From positions 930,001 through 994,000 of the forward strand of contig NZ_CP151802.1 in assembly GCF_038446665.1 (NCBI RefSeq): a stretch of DNA of 64,000 bases, written 5' to 3'. Positions within the stretch are counted from its first letter, which is position 1, and each line of letters starts with the position of its first letter. The translations under genes and the position numbers were made by a program. The notes beneath the pieces were generated by a model that saw only the letters and a list, made by a program, of their open reading frames with translations, searched no databases and was not told the origin of the DNA. Below are positions 1-9,952 of this stretch, in pieces. Source of the stretch: Lysobacter sp. FW306-1B-D06B (lineage in GTDB: Bacteria; Pseudomonadota; Gammaproteobacteria; Xanthomonadales; Xanthomonadaceae).

Positions 1-1604
1 TGCACGTAGGGATCGAGGAAGGGCGCGGCGAGCAGCTGCTCCTGCAGTCGCGGGCGCTGTCGCACCGACACGAAGAGGAACACGCCGACATTGAACAGCA
101 GCGACCAGAACGTACCGTGCGTGAGCGGATCCCACCCGTGCAGACCGAACAGCTGCTCCGGCCGCAGCCAGTCCACGCCGAGCGGGCCCTGCTCGATCCA
201 GCCGCTGCCAAACCAGCCACCGCGCGCCAGCGCCGGCAACAGCAGCGTGTAGAGCCACAGCACCGTGCCCGCGAACAGACCGGCGAATGCGCCCGAACGG
301 CTCGCGCCCCGCCAGTACAGGCCGCCGATCAGCGCCGGCGCGAACTGCGCCACCGCCGCGAACGCCAGCAGTCCGTGCTGCGCGAGCGTGTCCTCGCCTT
401 CGGCGTAGTAGGCCGAGCCGCGGTGATAGCCGTAGGCCATCATCGCCAGCACGAAGATCGTGATGCGACGCACCCACAGCACCTGCTTGTCGATGCCCTG
501 GCTCTCGTGCAGTGCACCGCCGCGCAGCAGCAGCGGCATGACCAGATCGTTGCTCACCATCGTCGCCAGCGCCACGCTGGCGACGATCACCATGCCCGTG
601 GCCGCGGAGAACCCGCCGATGTACACGATCAGCGCCAGCGTCTCCTGTTGCAGCGCGAGCGGCAGGGCGAGCACGTAGGTGTCCGGCGATGCACCGCTGC
701 CGGCGAGCAGCGATTGCCCCGCCAGCGTGATCGGCACCACCAGCAGCGAGATCAGCACCAGGTAACCGCCGAACAGCCAGCGGGCCGGGCGCAGGTCGGA
801 CGGGTCCTGGCATTCGACCACCGCGACGTGGAACTGGCGCGGCAGGCAGACGATGGCGGTGAAGGCCAGCAGCGTCTGCGCGACGAATCCCGCCGGCAGC
901 CCCGGCGCCATCACCACCGGCGCGGCCTGCACCATGCGTTCCATCAGGTTGCCCGTGCCCGGCAGGTGCATCAGCGCGAACAGGCCGATGGCGAGGAAGG
1001 CCAGCAGCTTCACCAGCGATTCCAGCGCGATCGCCAGGACCATGCCGCGATGGTGCTCGGTCGCGTCGATCTGGCGTGTGCCGAACAAGATCGCGAACGC
1101 CGCCAGCAGCAGCGCCACGTAGAACGCGGGGTCCGAGAGCAGCCCCGCATCGCTGGGGACGTCGGCCAACACCTCCACGCTCATCGCCACCGCTTTGAAC
1201 TGCAGTGCGACGTACGGGACAGCCGCGGTCAACGCCACCGACGCGACCAGCGCCGCCAGCCCCGGTGCACGGCCGTATCGCGAGGAGAGGAAGTCGGCGA
1301 TGGAAACGATGCGGTGCTCGCCGGAAATCAGCACCAGCCGCTCCAGGATCCGCCAGCCGAAGGCCAGCATCAGCAGCGGCCCCAGGTAGATCGGCAGGAA
1401 GCCCAGGCCCGTGCGCGCGGCCGTGCCCACCGCGCCGTAGAACGTCCACGAGGAGCAGTACACCGCCAGCGCGAGCGAATAGACGGCCGGCCGCAGCCAG
1501 CGCGCGCGCGGCGTGGTCTCGCGCTGGTCGCCGAAATAGGCGACCGCGAACAGCACGCCGACGTAGCCCGCCGACACCAGCAGCAGAATCCAGCCCGGAA
1601 TCAC
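1..1604 (-). CDS. Sodium:solute symporter-fused sensor histidine kinase, N-terminal part (runs off left edge)
   Basis: Only the first ~534 codons are in the window; the frame is open to base 1. The visible part is an SSS/SLC5-type transporter domain with about 12-13 hydrophobic helices, starting MIPGWILLLVSAGYV. Family features include YCSSWTFYGAVG near residue 50 and ATGMVIVASVALATMVSNDL in the middle. Proteins of this kind in xanthomonads continue into PAS, histidine kinase and sometimes receiver domains (CbrA-like); that half is outside the window, so the kinase part is inference. The start is a GTG at 1604 preceded by GAGG; the closest ATG upstream is out of frame and stops at once. If the downstream half were absent this would be a plain SSS transporter. 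Confidence 0.75.
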   Translation of the reverse strand, partial: MIPGWILLLVSAGYVGVLFAVAYFGDQRETTPRARWLRPAVYSLALAVYCSSWTFYGAVGTAARTGLGFLPIYLGPLLMLAFGWRILERLVLISGEHRIVSIADFLSSRYGRAPGLAALVASVALTAAVPYVALQFKAVAMSVEVLADVPSDAGLLSDPAFYVALLLAAFAILFGTRQIDATEHHRGMVLAIALESLVKLLAFLAIGLFALMHLPGTGNLMERMVQAAPVVMAPGLPAGFVAQTLLAFTAIVCLPRQFHVAVVECQDPSDLRPARWLFGGYLVLISLLVVPITLAGQSLLAGSGASPDTYVLALPLALQQETLALIVYIGGFSAATGMVIVASVALATMVSNDLVMPLLLRGGALHESQGIDKQVLWVRRITIFVLAMMAYGYHRGSAYYAEGEDTLAQHGLLAFAAVAQFAPALIGGLYWRGASRSGAFAGLFAGTVLWLYTLLLPALARGGWFGSGWIEQGPLGVDWLRPEQLFGLHGWDPLTHGTFWSLLFNVGVFLFVSVRQRPRLQEQLLAAPFLDPYV

Positions 1605-1683
1605 GTAAGGCCCGCCTCGCAGGTAGACATGGCGAGTGTAGAACGCCGGCGTCGGCCAGGCGCGGCCCCGGCGCCCGGCCGCC

Positions 1684-3111
1684 CTACATCAGCGAATCGG
1701 CCAGCCGCGCCATGCCCTCCACGCTGCGGTGCCAGCGCGGCCGGCGGCGCCAGTCGTGCAGGTCCAGCCACTGGGCGTCGGCGAGGTAATCGCGCTCCAC
1801 CTCGTGCAGGCGCGCCACCACGGCGGGGTCGTAGCACAGCAGGCCGGCCTCGGCGTTGAGCGCAAAGGAACGGAAATCGAGGTTGATCGAACCGATCAGC
1901 GCCACCTCGTCGTCCACGCTCAGGTGCTTGGCGTGCAGGAAGTGCGGCCGGTACAGCGCGATGCGCACGCCGGCCTTGAGCAGCTCGTCGTAGTACGAAC
2001 GCTGCGCCCAGCGCGTCATGCGCTGGTTGTTGCTCATCGACAGGACCAGCTGCACGTCGATGCCCGACAGCGCCGCCACGCGCAATGCACCCAGCGTCAT
2101 GTCGTCAGGTACGAAGTAGGGCGTGACGAGCACCACGCGCTTGCGAGCGCGCTGCACCAGCGCGACCACCACGTTGCGTGCGTTCTCGAACGGATACGCC
2201 GGGCCGCTCGGCAGCAACTGCGCCGGTGTGCTGCCTTCGACGAGGGTGGGGAATTCGCCGATCACCAGCCGATCGCCCGTCTCGATCAGCCAGTCGCTGG
2301 CGAACAGCGCCGCGATCTGCCGCACCACCGGGCCTTGCACGCGCGCGACAAGCTCACGATTCGGACGCTCGCGCACGAACTCCGCGTCGGCGAGGTTCTG
2401 CGAACCGATGTAGCCGATGCGCCGGTCGATCAGGGCGAGCTTGCGATGGTTGCGCAGGTCCATGCGCGAGAGGCTGCGCCAGCGCAGTCCGCCGGCGAGC
2501 ATCGCGCGCACGTCGACGCCGGCCTGGCGCAACGGCCGGGCGAACGCGCGCAGGCCGGGCTTGGCGCCCACGGCGTCGAGCAGCAGCCGGCAGCGCACGC
2601 CGCGCGCACTGGCGCGCATCAGTGCCGCCGTCACCGCCTGGCCGACGTGGTCGTCGAACATCAGGTAGTAGAGCAGGTGGACTTCGTCCTGCGCGGCGTC
2701 GATATCGGCGATGAGCGAAGCCAGCGACGCGTCGTAATCGTCCAGCAGCGCGACCGTGTTGCCGTGCATCGGCATGAAATCGCCCAGGCGTTCGGCCAGT
2801 CGCGCGATGTCGGCCGACATGCCGTGCGCCGCCGGCGTCCAACGCAGCATGGACAGGTCGCGCTGGCGGTCGCGGATCAGCTGCGACGCCAGGGCCTGAC
2901 GCTGCCGGCGCTGCTTCGCCAGCCATGGGTGGCCAAGCAGCAGATAAAGCGGCAGCCCGAACAGCGGCAGGAAGCCGACCAGCAGCAGCCAGGTGCGCGC
3001 CGCCGCGGGCGGACTCTTCACCGGAATCCACGCCAGTGCGGCGAGGCGGATCAGCCAGTCGAGCAGCAACAGCCAATAGCCCGGGTGCAGTTCGATGCCC
3101 ATGGGCGGCAT
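1684..3111 (-). CDS. cls: Cardiolipin synthase (phospholipase D superfamily)
   Basis: Condenses two phosphatidylglycerol molecules to cardiolipin at the inner membrane. The ~475-residue protein has two N-terminal hydrophobic helices (residues ~12-30 and 41-60) followed by a basic KQRRQRQ stretch. Two PLD catalytic HxK(x)4D motifs are present: HRKLALID at ~222 and HAKHLSVD at ~393, each followed by a GS(Q/I)N segment. This is the normal length and order for bacterial Cls. I chose the start MPPMGIELHP; the frame is open to 3270, but that extension is not cardiolipin-synthase-like and would overlap the divergent AraC gene. No clear ribosome site decides between the Met at 3111 and the one at 3102. 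It could be a ClsB/C-type paralogue. Confidence 0.88.
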   Translation of the reverse strand: MPPMGIELHPGYWLLLLDWLIRLAALAWIPVKSPPAAARTWLLLVGFLPLFGLPLYLLLGHPWLAKQRRQRQALASQLIRDRQRDLSMLRWTPAAHGMSADIARLAERLGDFMPMHGNTVALLDDYDASLASLIADIDAAQDEVHLLYYLMFDDHVGQAVTAALMRASARGVRCRLLLDAVGAKPGLRAFARPLRQAGVDVRAMLAGGLRWRSLSRMDLRNHRKLALIDRRIGYIGSQNLADAEFVRERPNRELVARVQGPVVRQIAALFASDWLIETGDRLVIGEFPTLVEGSTPAQLLPSGPAYPFENARNVVVALVQRARKRVVLVTPYFVPDDMTLGALRVAALSGIDVQLVLSMSNNQRMTRWAQRSYYDELLKAGVRIALYRPHFLHAKHLSVDDEVALIGSINLDFRSFALNAEAGLLCYDPAVVARLHEVERDYLADAQWLDLHDWRRRPRWHRSVEGMARLADSLM

Positions 3112-3237
3112 TGGAGCATGAGACCGGGATGCCCGCATCGGGCCGGAAAACGTGCTGATCCTGCCTGCGAATTTCTCACGTGGCGGCCTTCGCGTTGCTC
3201 GATCAGCCTGCGGGACCCTCACACGACATGAAGATTC

Positions 3238-4212
3238 ATGGATAAGGCAAAGTGGGCTGACCGGGGACACCTATTGCGCATCGGCCCGGCGCAAGGCCAG
3301 TGGACACGTTGCGTCGGCGCCTCGCGCCTGGGCAGCGTGGAGTTCCACGGGCAGGAGCTGTCGATCTGGATCCAGATGCGCGGCAGCGCCTGGGTCGAGG
3401 CGAAGGAAGGCCGCTTCTACCTGCGCGCCGGCGACTGGATCGCCTTCGCCCGCGATTCCGCCCCGCTCGTCCAGGCCGACGCGCAGGGCGTGTGCATCGG
3501 CATTGCCGTGTCGGACGAAGCGCTCAAGGCCATGACGCGTTTCGGCAGCTTCGACCTTCACGTCGGCCTTGGGCAGGTGCCGGCGGCGCAGGCGCGGTCG
3601 ATCGCGCGCGCGTGGTACCGCGCCGCACGCCACACCGAAGCCACGGCCGGCGCGACGGGCTACCAGGCGCGCGTGCGCTCGCTGCTGCTGGCATTGGAGG
3701 CCATGCAGGGCGACGACCGCAGCCGCATCCCGCAGTGCCCGGGGGCCTCGCTGGCCCGCAAGCGCCAGGTGTTCGAGCGCATGCAGCGCGCGCGACTGTT
3801 CATGGAAGGCAACTGCGACCGCATCATCCGCGTCTCCGAACTGGCCGAACGCACCCAGTTCTCCATGTGGTACTTCTCCAAGGTGTTCCACCGCCTGTAC
3901 GGCGAAAGCCCGCAGGCCGCCTGCGCCAACCTGAGGTTGCGACACGCGGCGAACCTGCTGTCGACCACACCGATGACCATCGGCGAGGTCGCCATCGCCA
4001 GTGGCTTCGACAACAACTGCAGCTTCGCCCGCAGCTTCCGCGCGCATTTCGGCATGACCGCATCGGACTACCGAAACTCGATCGCACACAGCGAACAGCC
4101 CACTGCGCAAATGTGCGCCCCTTCGCGCGCAAACCACATTGCCGCGAGTCGCGAGCGCGTCCGCTACGCACGGGAAACCGTCGCGGCGCACTCGGGCCAT
4201 AAGGTTTCGTAG
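3238..4212 (+). CDS. AraC-family transcriptional regulator
   Basis: A DNA-binding regulator of 324 residues. Residues ~193-281 form the paired helix-turn-helix AraC domain: first helix pair RVSELAERTQFSMWYFSKVF, second TIGEVAIASGFDNNCSFARSF, ending HFGMTASDYR. The N-terminal ~150 residues resemble a cupin-like sensing region (WVEAKEGRFYLRAGDWIAF) but no ligand can be assigned. A 40-residue tail follows the HTH. The TonB-dependent receptor starts only 38 bp downstream on the same strand, so the regulator probably controls, or is co-transcribed with, that receptor. The start is the only in-frame ATG before the conserved region; the ATG ten bases upstream is in another frame and terminates immediately. 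Confidence 0.85.
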   Translation: MDKAKWADRGHLLRIGPAQGQWTRCVGASRLGSVEFHGQELSIWIQMRGSAWVEAKEGRFYLRAGDWIAFARDSAPLVQADAQGVCIGIAVSDEALKAMTRFGSFDLHVGLGQVPAAQARSIARAWYRAARHTEATAGATGYQARVRSLLLALEAMQGDDRSRIPQCPGASLARKRQVFERMQRARLFMEGNCDRIIRVSELAERTQFSMWYFSKVFHRLYGESPQAACANLRLRHAANLLSTTPMTIGEVAIASGFDNNCSFARSFRAHFGMTASDYRNSIAHSEQPTAQMCAPSRANHIAASRERVRYARETVAAHSGHKVS

Positions 4213-4250
4213 CGCTTTAACGCGCCCATAACAGATATCTGGAGAGAGAA

Positions 4251-7085
4251 ATGAAGCATCGTAGTTTGCGCACCGCCGTGCGCGTCGGCCTGCTGCCGGC
4301 GGGCATCGCGATCGCGCTGTCGCCGGCGTTCGCCATGGCGCAGGAATCTGGCAAGGACGCGACCACGCTGGACAAGATCGAGGTGACGGGGTCGCGTATC
4401 AAGCGCGCCGACGTCGAGACCTCGCAGCCGATCCTCACGTTGACCCGCGCTGAGATCCAGAAACAGGGCGTGACCTCGGTCGCCGACGTGCTCCAGCGCA
4501 TCTCGAGCAACGGCGCCGCGCTGAACTCGACGTTCAACAACGGCGGTGACGGCTCCTCGGGGATCAGCCTTCGTAACCTCGGCGCGAGTCGTACTCTCGT
4601 GCTGGTCAATGGCCGTCGCTGGACTCAGGACATGTCAGGCACTGTCGATCTCAACACGATTCCGGTGGCGATGATCGAGCGCGTGGAGATCCTGAAGGAC
4701 GGCGCTTCGACGATTTACGGTTCCGACGCAATCGCCGGCGTGGTGAACATCATCACGCGCAAGAACTACGAAGGCGCCGAGGCCGGTGCCTACGTTGGCC
4801 AATACCAACAGGGTGACGGCGAGCGCCAGGCGTACGACTTCACCATCGGCACGGGCAATGATCGCGGCAACGTGATGATCGGAGCCTCGTATGTGAAGGA
4901 AGAGGCCGTGATGGCTGGCGATCGCAAGATCTCCGCTGGCGGCCCCCCGTTCTTCGGTGGCCAATCGGGCACGGGCTTTCCGGGATCGTTCGTGAATCCG
5001 GCCGACAACAAGCGCTATGTCCTGAACGCACAAGGCCGACCGGTCCGGTATGTTTCGTCGGTAGATGGCTATAACACGGCGCCCGACAACTACCTTTTGA
5101 CACCTCAGGAGCGTACGTCTCTGTTCGCCCAGGCGAACTACGACATCACAGATGATGTGCGCTTCAAGACCGAGATGCTCTACAACGAACGCATTTCGGA
5201 GCAACTGCTCGCCGCAATGCCGGTCACGGGCATGACACTTTCGGCGGACAGCTACTACAACCCGACGAACCCGAACGGTAAGTACAATGGGAGCGTGCCA
5301 GGTGGCGCGGTCGATCTGGTGGGAAGCGTCAACCGCCGCTTTCAAGAGTCCGGTGGTCGATCTTTCAATCAGAACGTCAAGAACTGGCATTTCTACGGTG
5401 GCTTCGAAGGTTCTTTCGATGTCGCTGACCGCCCATTCGATTGGGACATGGGATACCGGTACGACCGCACCGACGAGAACGATCTGACCTATGGTCTGTT
5501 CAATGTGGGGGCGATTGAGGCCGCTTATGGTCCGTCATTCCGCGACGCCGACGGCATCGTGAAGTGCGGAAGCGCAGGCAATGTGATCGCAGGCTGCGTG
5601 CCGATGGACCCTCTGGCTGGGCTGGGCGGCCTCTCGCAGGGGGCGCTGGATTTCACCGGATTCACTGCGCATGATTCCAGCCGCGTCACTTCGAAGAGCT
5701 ACTACGCCAACGTCAGCGGCGACATCGTTGACCTACCGGCCGGCCCGCTTGCGTTCGCCACCGGTTACGAGCATCGCACCGAGAGCGGTCAGTTCGATCC
5801 GGACGCATTCATCGCCGCAGGATTAAGTACCGGCAACGGCACCAAGCCTACGGCCGGTGGCTACTCGCTGGACGAGGCCTATCTCGAGCTGGCTGTGCCC
5901 GTGCTGGCGGACATGCCTGGCGCTAAGTTGCTCGACTTCTCGCTGGCTACGCGCTATTCGGACTACTCGAACTTTGGCGATACGCTGAACAGCAAGTTCG
6001 GCTTCCGCTGGAAGCCGATCAACGACCTGCTGATCCGCGGAAACTGGTCACAGGGCTTCCGCGCTCCGACGATCAACAATCTGTTCGCGGGCGACTCCGA
6101 CTCGTTCGAGAGCTATATCGACCCGTGCTCCTCGCACTCGGGTATGCGCGGCAATCCGCAGATCGCGGCCCGATGCAATGCAGAGGGCGTTCCGATCACG
6201 TTCGAGCAGCCGGGCGACGGTTCCTCGCGCCAGACGCTGGAGCCTTTCACTTGGGCGTCGAACCAGCAGCTGCGACCGGAAACCTCGGAGACCCGCACGT
6301 TGGGCTTCGTGTACAACCCGAGCTGGCTGGAGGGTTTCGACATCTCGCTGGATTGGTGGAAGGTCGAGATCGACAACGCCATCATTCGTCCCGATGCGGA
6401 GTTCATCCTGGACAAGTGCTACGCGGGAACGCCGGGTGAGCAGGCTGTTTACTGTGGCCTCTATTCTCGAGATCCCGCATATCCAGGCGATCCGAACATC
6501 ATCACGCATCTGAGGATGCCGCTGCTGAACCTCGCGTCGTATAACGTCGAGGGTTGGGATATGACGGTTCACTACAAGTTGCCGGAAACCTCGTTCGGTA
6601 AGTTCTCGATCACCTGGGATAGCTCCTACATCTCCGACTGGGCCACCCAGGCCACGGCCGACTCGGTTGAGGAGCATCGGCAAGGGTTGTACTTCGCGCG
6701 TGACCCGTACTGGCGCATCAAATCGAACCTCTCCCTGGATTGGACGATGGGCGACTGGGGCGCGACGTGGGGCATGCGATATAAGTCCGGTCTGGAAGAA
6801 GAGTGCCCGTACGCGGGCGGCAGCAACGACGCCAGGGCTTACTGCTCTGACCCTGACCGCGTCACTGCCGACGGTCCGGAGCCGCGCAACCACCTGGGCG
6901 CCGTGACGTACCACGATATCCAGGTGCGCTACAACACGCCGTGGAATGCGACTGTCGCGCTAGGCGCCAACAATGTGTTCGACAAGGAGCCACCGCTCTC
7001 ACTGAAGGCGCCGTACAACCAGTTCGATCCGCAGTACGACCTGCCGGGTGCGTTCTACTACCTGCAGTATCGTCAGCGCTTCTGA
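4251..7085 (+). CDS. TonB-dependent outer-membrane receptor
   Basis: A 944-residue outer-membrane active transporter, substrate unknown. A signal peptide (residues 1-~30, ending SPAFAMAQ) is followed by a TonB-box-like stretch LDKIEVTGSRIKR, a plug domain (residues ~55-165, with TLVLVNGRR and IERVEILKDGASTIYGSDAIAGVVNIITR) and a 22-strand-type barrel ending in aromatic YYLQYRQRF. Paired cysteines in predicted surface loops (CYAG...YCG; ECPY...AYC) are common in gammaproteobacterial receptors of this type. The ribosome site GGAGAGAGAA lies just before the ATG. It follows the AraC gene and is closed by a strong hairpin terminator. Codon use has visibly more A/T-ending codons than the neighbours, particularly between about 4800 and 6900. 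Confidence 0.93.
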   Translation: MKHRSLRTAVRVGLLPAGIAIALSPAFAMAQESGKDATTLDKIEVTGSRIKRADVETSQPILTLTRAEIQKQGVTSVADVLQRISSNGAALNSTFNNGGDGSSGISLRNLGASRTLVLVNGRRWTQDMSGTVDLNTIPVAMIERVEILKDGASTIYGSDAIAGVVNIITRKNYEGAEAGAYVGQYQQGDGERQAYDFTIGTGNDRGNVMIGASYVKEEAVMAGDRKISAGGPPFFGGQSGTGFPGSFVNPADNKRYVLNAQGRPVRYVSSVDGYNTAPDNYLLTPQERTSLFAQANYDITDDVRFKTEMLYNERISEQLLAAMPVTGMTLSADSYYNPTNPNGKYNGSVPGGAVDLVGSVNRRFQESGGRSFNQNVKNWHFYGGFEGSFDVADRPFDWDMGYRYDRTDENDLTYGLFNVGAIEAAYGPSFRDADGIVKCGSAGNVIAGCVPMDPLAGLGGLSQGALDFTGFTAHDSSRVTSKSYYANVSGDIVDLPAGPLAFATGYEHRTESGQFDPDAFIAAGLSTGNGTKPTAGGYSLDEAYLELAVPVLADMPGAKLLDFSLATRYSDYSNFGDTLNSKFGFRWKPINDLLIRGNWSQGFRAPTINNLFAGDSDSFESYIDPCSSHSGMRGNPQIAARCNAEGVPITFEQPGDGSSRQTLEPFTWASNQQLRPETSETRTLGFVYNPSWLEGFDISLDWWKVEIDNAIIRPDAEFILDKCYAGTPGEQAVYCGLYSRDPAYPGDPNIITHLRMPLLNLASYNVEGWDMTVHYKLPETSFGKFSITWDSSYISDWATQATADSVEEHRQGLYFARDPYWRIKSNLSLDWTMGDWGATWGMRYKSGLEEECPYAGGSNDARAYCSDPDRVTADGPEPRNHLGAVTYHDIQVRYNTPWNATVALGANNVFDKEPPLSLKAPYNQFDPQYDLPGAFYYLQYRQRF

Positions 7086-7110
7086 TACTCGTTGTTGCCC
7101 AGTAACAAGC

Positions 7111-7148
7111 AAAAAAGCTACGGCCCCGAAAGGGGCCGTAGCTTTTTT
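7111..7148. terminator. Bidirectional rho-independent terminator after the TonB receptor
   Basis: A perfect inverted repeat with 17-base arms (7111-7127 and 7132-7148) around a GAAA loop; the outer six pairs are A:T. It therefore gives a G/C-rich stem with a U-tract on either strand, 25 bases after the receptor stop codon. Confidence 0.93.
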
Positions 7149-7197
7149 GGCTCCACGCGCAGCGGCATGGTGGCGGGGGCAGAAATTTCGTGCATGC

Positions 7198-7226
7198 AAA
7201 AAGAAACCCGCCTTTCGGCGGGTTTC
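7198..7226 (-). terminator. Rho-independent terminator of the rpmB-rpmG unit
   Basis: Stem GAAACCCGCC / GGCGGGTTTC (7203-7212 and 7217-7226) with a four-base loop. Read on the minus strand it is followed by five T residues (7202-7198). It lies 30 bases past the rpmG stop. Confidence 0.92.
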
Positions 7227-7256
7227 GGTATTGCAACCAACAAGCCGGAAGGCGGC

Positions 7257-7421
7257 TTACTTGATCTTGCCTTCCTTGTAGATCACGTGCTTGCGAACGA
7301 CGGGGTCGTACTTCTTGACCTCCATCTTGTTCGGCGTGTTCTTCTTGTTCTTGTCGGTGGTGTAGAAGTGGCCGGTGCCGGCCGAGGAGATCAGGCGGAT
7401 CTTGTCGCGCTTGGAAGCCAT
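7257..7421 (-). CDS. rpmG: 50S ribosomal protein L33
   Basis: A 54-residue basic protein ([20 protein letters not shown] at the start, [10 protein letters not shown] at the end) matching L33 along its whole length. L33 sits near the E site of the large ribosomal subunit. No CxxC pairs are present, so this is the zinc-independent form. The start has a strong ribosome site, GAGGAGAA, eight bases upstream. It lies 13 bp downstream of rpmB, the usual bacterial pairing, and is followed by a clear terminator. Confidence 0.97.
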   Translation of the reverse strand: MASKRDKIRLISSAGTGHFYTTDKNKKNTPNKMEVKKYDPVVRKHVIYKEGKIK

Positions 7422-7434
7422 GGGTCAGTTCTCC

Positions 7435-7671
7435 TCAGATCTTCTCGCCGCGAGCACGCAGGTCGGCGAGGACGGCATCGATGCCATTCTTGTCGATGGT
7501 GCGCAGGGCGGCACTGGAAACACGCAGCTTCACCCAACGGTTCTCCGAAGCGACCCAGAAGCGGCGCTCGTGGAGGTTGGGAAGAAAGCGGCGGCGGGTC
7601 TTGTTCATAGCATGCGAGACGTTGTTGCCAGTCGTCGTTCGCTTGCCGGTTACTTGGCAAATACGGGCCAT
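7435..7671 (-). CDS. rpmB: 50S ribosomal protein L28
   Basis: A 78-residue protein starting [20 protein letters not shown] and containing [17 protein letters not shown], both L28 signatures. It is a structural large-subunit protein. The start codon is preceded by GAGGTGCGT. It is first in a two-gene unit with rpmG. The family often carries zinc-binding cysteines; here only one early Cys is seen, so this is the C-minus form. Confidence 0.97.
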   Translation of the reverse strand: MARICQVTGKRTTTGNNVSHAMNKTRRRFLPNLHERRFWVASENRWVKLRVSSAALRTIDKNGIDAVLADLRARGEKI

Positions 7672-7973
7672 ACGCACCTCGAAAGGTAAATGGTGTCTCC
7701 CTTGGCCAGGGAGGCGGCGGCCCCTCCGCGTCCGGACCTCCGGAAGCGATGCACGATGCGGGTGGTGAATCCTGGCTGCCGGCGGCGGGACGGAATCGTG
7801 CTTCCGGACCCCGCCCGGTCGAGTCCTGACGGACAGACCGGACGCAGCGAGCCGGGCATTATGCCGCGCCGCGGCACGATTTGCCAGCCCGTGCGTCGAG
7901 CGCGCCGCCGCGCGGGGCAGGCCGAACGCGCTGGGAGGCGGGGAGCCCGCCTCCCGCCAGACGCGGCCGGCGG
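7672..7973. other. Intergenic region between the DUF885 gene and rpmB
   Basis: About 300 bases without a supported gene. It must contain the rpmB-rpmG promoter near its left end, but I cannot place -35/-10 boxes with confidence in this G/C-rich sequence. The right part holds a hairpin (7933-7955). Confidence 0.5.
7933..7955 (-). terminator. Hairpin after the DUF885 hydrolase gene
   Basis: Perfect 10-bp stem GGGAGGCGGG / CCCGCCTCCC around GAG, 18 bases beyond the stop codon. There is no U-tract, so it may be a transcript-end stabiliser rather than an intrinsic terminator. Confidence 0.5.
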
Positions 7974-9722
7974 TCAGCCCGTCTTGGCCCCGGCCGACTT
8001 CGCAATGAACGCCCGCACCTGCTCCTCCAGCACCGGCAGCGGCACCGAGCCCTCGCTGAGCAGGGCGTCGTGGAAGGCCTTCACGTCGAACTTCGGCCCC
8101 AACGCCTTCTCGGCCTCGGCGCGCAGGCGGACGATGGTGATCTCGCCCAGCTTGTAGCTCAGCGCCTGGCCGGGCCAGGAGATGTAGCGGTCGACCTCGG
8201 TGGTCACCTCGTGCTCGCTCAGGGCGGTGCGGTCGCGCAGATAGGCCAGCGCCTGGTCGCGGGTCCAGCCCTTGTGGTGCACGCCGGTGTCGATGACCAG
8301 GCGGCACGCGCGCCACATCTCGTAGGTCAGGCGACCGAAGTCCTCGTACGGCGTCTGGTAGATGCCCATCTCCACGCCGAGCTTCTCGCTGTAGAGGCCC
8401 CAGCCCTCGCCGTAGGCGGAGATGTAGGTCTCGCGACGGAACGCCGGCAGGTCGCCCTGTTCCTTCGCCAGCGAACCCTGCAGGGCGTGGCCTGGCGCGG
8501 ATTCGTGCAGCGTCAGCGCCGGCAGGTTGTAGAGCGGGCGCGAGGGCAGGTTGTAGGTGTTCACCCAGTACGTGCCCGCGCCGCCGCGGCCGCTGGTCCA
8601 GAACGGCGCGATGTCCGGCGGCACCGGCACGATGGTGAACCGTCCGCGCGGCAGCGTGCCGATCAACTTGCCGATCTCGCCGTCGACGCGCTTGGAGATC
8701 CACGCGGCCTTGTCGAGCAACTCCTGCGGCGTGGTCGCGTAGAACTGCTTGTCGGTGCGCAGAAACTTCAGGAAGTCCGCGAAGCTCCCCTTGAACTCGA
8801 CCTGCTTGATGATCGCGTCCATCTCGGCCTGGATGCGCGCCACTTCCGTCAGCCCGATCTGGTGGATCTCCTCCGGGCTCAGGTCGAGCGTGGTGTATTC
8901 GCGGATCTGCTGGCGATAGAACGCCTGGCCGTCCGGCATCTGCTCCGCGCCCAGCGTCTTGCGCGCGTGCGGCACGTAGTCGTTGCGGAAGAACGTCAGC
9001 AGCTTCGCGTACGCCGGGATCACGCGATCGCGGATCGCCGCCGCGCCGGCTTCGCGCAGGCGCGCCTGGTCGTCTGCGGAAATCGACGCCGGCATGCGCT
9101 TGAACGGCTCGTAGAAGTTCGACTGCTGCGGGTCCTTCACCTCCGCGACGCCCGCGATCGACACGTCACGTCCGTCCAGCACCGCGCGCGGCACGCTGAA
9201 ACCGCGCGACAGGCCGGCGCGCATGTTGGCGACGTTCTGGTCGAAGTAGCGCGGCACGTCGCGCAGTCGGTCGATGTAGGCCTCGTAGTCGGCGGTCGTG
9301 CGCAGCGGCCGGCGCGTCATGAAGCCCAGGTTCGACCAGAACGAGGAGTCCGAGTTGAACGGCATCTCGTACGAACGCAGGCGCACGTCGGCGGCGAGGT
9401 TCTCCACCTGTGCGCGGTAGACGGCGTAGTTGACCTTGTTCTGTTCGCCGAGCTGGGCGACGTCGACGCCGTCCAGCTGGCGCAGCACGTCTTCCCACAC
9501 CTTCAGCCGCGCCTTCTGGCTGGCCGCGTCGATCGACGGCAGCGTGTGGCGGTCGCTGGAGCCGTCATTGTCCTCGTCGGCGGCTCCGGTCTCGGCCTGC
9601 CGCCAGGTCCATTCCTTGTTGTAGATGGCCTGGAAGCGGTCGTCGACGGGCCCGGCGAGGGCGGCGGACGAGACAAGGGCGACATGGGCCGACAGCGCGG
9701 CCGCGAGCAGGAGGCGTTTCAC
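7974..9722 (-). CDS. DUF885-family secreted hydrolase (putative zinc metallopeptidase-like)
   Basis: A 582-residue protein with a cleavable signal peptide ([20 protein letters not shown]). DUF885 proteins are thought to have a gluzincin-like fold. The motif HESAPGH (residues 406-412) matches the family's HExxPGH, and GEGWGLYSE about 30 residues later may give the third metal ligand. The substrate is unknown; peptides are likely. The start is the GTG at 9722 with GGGGAA before it; the frame extends upstream only through intergenic repeat sequence. A divergent relative lies at 58.6-60.5 kb. Confidence 0.85.
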   Translation of the reverse strand: MKRLLLAAALSAHVALVSSAALAGPVDDRFQAIYNKEWTWRQAETGAADEDNDGSSDRHTLPSIDAASQKARLKVWEDVLRQLDGVDVAQLGEQNKVNYAVYRAQVENLAADVRLRSYEMPFNSDSSFWSNLGFMTRRPLRTTADYEAYIDRLRDVPRYFDQNVANMRAGLSRGFSVPRAVLDGRDVSIAGVAEVKDPQQSNFYEPFKRMPASISADDQARLREAGAAAIRDRVIPAYAKLLTFFRNDYVPHARKTLGAEQMPDGQAFYRQQIREYTTLDLSPEEIHQIGLTEVARIQAEMDAIIKQVEFKGSFADFLKFLRTDKQFYATTPQELLDKAAWISKRVDGEIGKLIGTLPRGRFTIVPVPPDIAPFWTSGRGGAGTYWVNTYNLPSRPLYNLPALTLHESAPGHALQGSLAKEQGDLPAFRRETYISAYGEGWGLYSEKLGVEMGIYQTPYEDFGRLTYEMWRACRLVIDTGVHHKGWTRDQALAYLRDRTALSEHEVTTEVDRYISWPGQALSYKLGEITIVRLRAEAEKALGPKFDVKAFHDALLSEGSVPLPVLEEQVRAFIAKSAGAKTG

Positions 9723-9952
9723 GGAATTCCCCGGGCGATGGATCGCCGGATGATCGCATCGCGGATGGGGCGATGGCATGGGCCGGAAGCGGGAGCGCGA
9801 CGAAGGCCGCGGTGGCGGGGCGGATGGACACATTTGGCACAGGGGGCGGGGTGGTGGCGCACCCCAAAGGTTGCCGTCATCGCGGCGGAGGCCGGGACGT
9901 AGGTCCGCAACCTTATGGCGTACGGGCACTTCCTCTCCGGCAAACCGCCCCA

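Noticed and set aside
117..1859. Long plus-strand open frame rich in Arg/Gln/His
   Set aside because: It is antisense to the SSS-kinase and cls genes. Its composition (RRQQ, HRR, DQR) is the usual mirror of high-GC coding sequence and has no domain.
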